Assembly (NCBI GenBank): GCA_018820005.1
Contig: JAHJOS010000592.1
Span: 1 to 5,332 of the forward strand
Direction of reading: 5' to 3'
DNA length: 5,332 bases
From: Alphaproteobacteria bacterium
Lineage (GTDB): Bacteria; Pseudomonadota; Alphaproteobacteria; Rhizobiales; Devosiaceae
Below are positions 3,715 to 5,332 of the stretch, piece by piece. Position 1 is the first letter of the stretch, and the number at the start of each line of letters is the position of its first letter. The notes below the pieces were generated by a model, which searched no databases, was not told the DNA's origin, and was given only the letters and a program-made list of their open reading frames with translations. A program made the position numbers and the translations under genes.

Positions 3715-5332
3715 CTAAGCGGCCGCACCATCCATGTAGTGGGGGAACCAGCCTTCGTGGGCTGCTTTGAGGTCGGCAACAGGCACCGCACGGGCGCCGC
3801 CCAATACCAGGTCCGTGCCGCCGGTCGAGCCGATCCAGGTGCAGGCAATACCCAGTGCCTGGGCTTGGTCCCACAGCGCCTTGATGGCGTCGCCCTGGGG
3901 GTCGAGATTGACCGTCAGCAGGTAGCGACTCTGATCCTCACCGAAATATTCCAGCACCGGATCATGGCCGGCAATGCTGGTGACTGCAGCGCCAATGCCC
4001 GAGGCGATGGCCATTTCGGCCAGGCCTACGCCCAGGCCACCATCGGAGAGATCGTGGCAAGCGGTGACGACGCCCGACCCGATCAGGCCGCGCACGAAAT
4101 CGCCGGCCTTGCGCTCAGCGGCGAGATCGACATAGGGCGCCGAACCGTCACGCCGGCCGAACAGGTCACGCAGATAAATCGATTGACCCAGATGGGTGCC
4201 GCGTTCGGCGGGGCCGCCGACCAGCAGGATGGGTTGGTTCTCGGCGGCAAAGCCGATGCGGGCCATCTTGGACCAGTCGTCCAGCAGGCCAACGCCGCCG
4301 ATGGTCGGCGTGGGCAGAATGCCCCGGCCATTGGTCTCGTTGTAGAGGCTGACATTGCCCGACACGATGGGGAAATCGAGCGCACGGCAGGCTTCACCAA
4401 TGCCTTTGACGGCATGGACCAGCTGGCTCATGATTTCGGGGCGTTCGGGGTTGCCGAAGTTGAGATTGTCGGTGGCCGCCAGCGGCAGCGCGCCGGTTGC
4501 CGTCAGATTGCGCCAGGCTTCGGCGACCGCCTGCTTGCCGCCCTCAAAGGGGTCGGCCTCGCAATAGCGCGGGGTGACGTCGGAGGTGAAGGCCAGACCC
4601 TTGGTGGGGTGGCCGTCGACGCGGATCACGCCCGCATCGCCGCCGGGGCGCTGCATGGAATTGCCCTGGATCAGGGTATCATATTGCTCATAGACCCAGC
4701 GGCGCGAGCCGATCTGGTGGCCACCCACCAGGCGCAGCAGTGCATCGGCCACATCCATCTGGGGCACGTCGCCGGCTGCCAGCGCCGGCGCCGGCGCTGC
4801 CGGGGTCCAGGGGCGATCATATTCGGGGGCTTCGTCGCCCAGCTCCTTGATCGGCAGATTGGCGACTTCATCGCCCTGCCACAACACGCGGAAGCGCAGA
4901 TCGTCTGTGGTCTTGCCCACGGTGGCGAAATCGAGCTCCCATTTGACGAAGACGGCGCGGGCCACGGCTTCCTTTTCGGGGTGCAGCACCATGAGCATGC
5001 GCTCCTGGGATTCGCTGAGCATCATCTCATAGGGCGTCATGTGGGTTTCGCGCACGGGCACCTTGTCGAGGTCGAGCTCGATACCGAGGTCGCCCTTGGC
5101 GCCCATTTCGACGGCCGAGCAGGTCAGCCCCGCCGCGCCCATGTCCTGGATGGCGATGACTGCGCCGGTAGCCATCAGTTCGAGGCACGCCTCAAGCAGG
5201 CGCTTTTCGGTGAAGGGGTCGCCGACCTGCACGGTGGGGCGCTTTTCTTCGATGTCGTCACCGAATTCGGCCGATGCCATGGTGGCGCCGCCAACGCCGT
5301 CGCGGCCGGTCTTGGCGCCCAGATAAACCACC
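3715..5332 (-). CDS. purL: Phosphoribosylformylglycinamidine synthase subunit PurL, N-terminus outside the window
   Basis: PurL is the ATP-dependent synthetase subunit for step four of purine synthesis, turning formylglycinamide ribotide plus ammonia into formylglycinamidine ribotide. In alphaproteobacteria it works with separate PurS and PurQ subunits, and the fragment's C-terminus with no glutaminase domain fits this small type. The window holds 538 codons of roughly 740. Counting from the right edge, landmarks are TGRDGVGGATMASAEF (8-23), GDPF (37-40), DMGAAGLTCSAVEMGAKGD (63-81), ESQERML (107-113), DNLNFGNPERPE (288-299), GNVSLYNET (325-333), HDLSDGGLGVGLAEMA (426-441) and FGEDQSRYLL (463-472). 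An Ala/Pro linker at about 177-186 joins the two synthetase halves. The GTG at 5329-5331 is an internal valine codon of the VVYLGAKTGRDG motif and not the start. The frame is intact to the TAG at 3715. Neither PurS nor PurQ is in the window. Confidence 0.98.
   Translation of the reverse strand, partial: VVYLGAKTGRDGVGGATMASAEFGDDIEEKRPTVQVGDPFTEKRLLEACLELMATGAVIAIQDMGAAGLTCSAVEMGAKGDLGIELDLDKVPVRETHMTPYEMMLSESQERMLMVLHPEKEAVARAVFVKWELDFATVGKTTDDLRFRVLWQGDEVANLPIKELGDEAPEYDRPWTPAAPAPALAAGDVPQMDVADALLRLVGGHQIGSRRWVYEQYDTLIQGNSMQRPGGDAGVIRVDGHPTKGLAFTSDVTPRYCEADPFEGGKQAVAEAWRNLTATGALPLAATDNLNFGNPERPEIMSQLVHAVKGIGEACRALDFPIVSGNVSLYNETNGRGILPTPTIGGVGLLDDWSKMARIGFAAENQPILLVGGPAERGTHLGQSIYLRDLFGRRDGSAPYVDLAAERKAGDFVRGLIGSGVVTACHDLSDGGLGVGLAEMAIASGIGAAVTSIAGHDPVLEYFGEDQSRYLLTVNLDPQGDAIKALWDQAQALGIACTWIGSTGGTDLVLGGARAVPVADLKAAHEGWFPHYMDGAAA

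Noticed and set aside
4780..4799. A 20-bp perfect GC palindrome inside purL.
   Set aside because: It encodes the alternating Ala/Pro linker with GCG and CCG codons, which are complementary-symmetric when repeated. The symmetry follows from codon choice and needs no regulatory role.
5329..5331. A GTG that could be taken as the start of the purL frame.
   Set aside because: It encodes a valine inside the conserved VVYLGAKTGRDG region that lies far from the N-terminus of PurL. The gene simply continues past the right edge.
1..5332. A hidden defence, CRISPR, retron or mobile system.
   Set aside because: No spaced repeat array, reverse transcriptase, transposase, integrase, nuclease, toxin-antitoxin pair or terminal inverted repeats were seen. 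Base composition and gene style look even across the window.

Overview
The window looks like chromosomal DNA from a GC-rich alphaproteobacterium, probably of the order Hyphomicrobiales and perhaps Devosia-like. The basis is the order purL, bolA, grxD on one strand, which I recall as common in alphaproteobacteria, together with the protein sequences. The genus is a guess. Every gene I can support lies on the minus strand, so transcription runs from high to low coordinates. Long open frames on the plus strand are antisense shadows.

In order of transcription: (1) the 3' three quarters of purL, for purine synthesis, cut by the right edge (3715-5332). (2) A 188-residue predicted exported protein of unknown function (3073-3639). 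(3) A short intergenic stretch with a possible promoter, an inverted repeat and a leader hairpin (2986-3072). (4) A tightly packed set: bolA (2752-2985), a 106-residue uncharacterised protein (2428-2748) and a HAD-family hydrolase (1784-2431). Here the junctions are a 3-base gap and an ATGA overlap. (5) A 143-bp intergenic region with a 16-bp perfect palindrome, a degenerate 22-bp periodic repeat and a plausible promoter. (6) grxD, a monothiol CGFS glutaredoxin (1305-1640), followed by a strong intrinsic terminator. (7) A separate unit with a 17-bp palindrome upstream of a major facilitator superfamily transporter, which runs off the left edge (1-1113).

The functional core is the BolA/CGFS-glutaredoxin pair. 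Proteins of these two families form [2Fe-2S]-bridged complexes that take part in iron-sulfur cluster trafficking and iron sensing. Here the pair is split by two genes that look translationally coupled to bolA, and grxD appears to have its own promoter. PurL has no known direct link to them beyond conserved neighbourhood. The transporter is insulated by the terminator and is probably unrelated.

I found no RNA gene, CRISPR array, mobile element or obvious defence system. The content is mostly ordinary core genome. The points worth a second look are the unknown small protein, the unknown exported protein and the palindromes and repeats in the intergenic regions.
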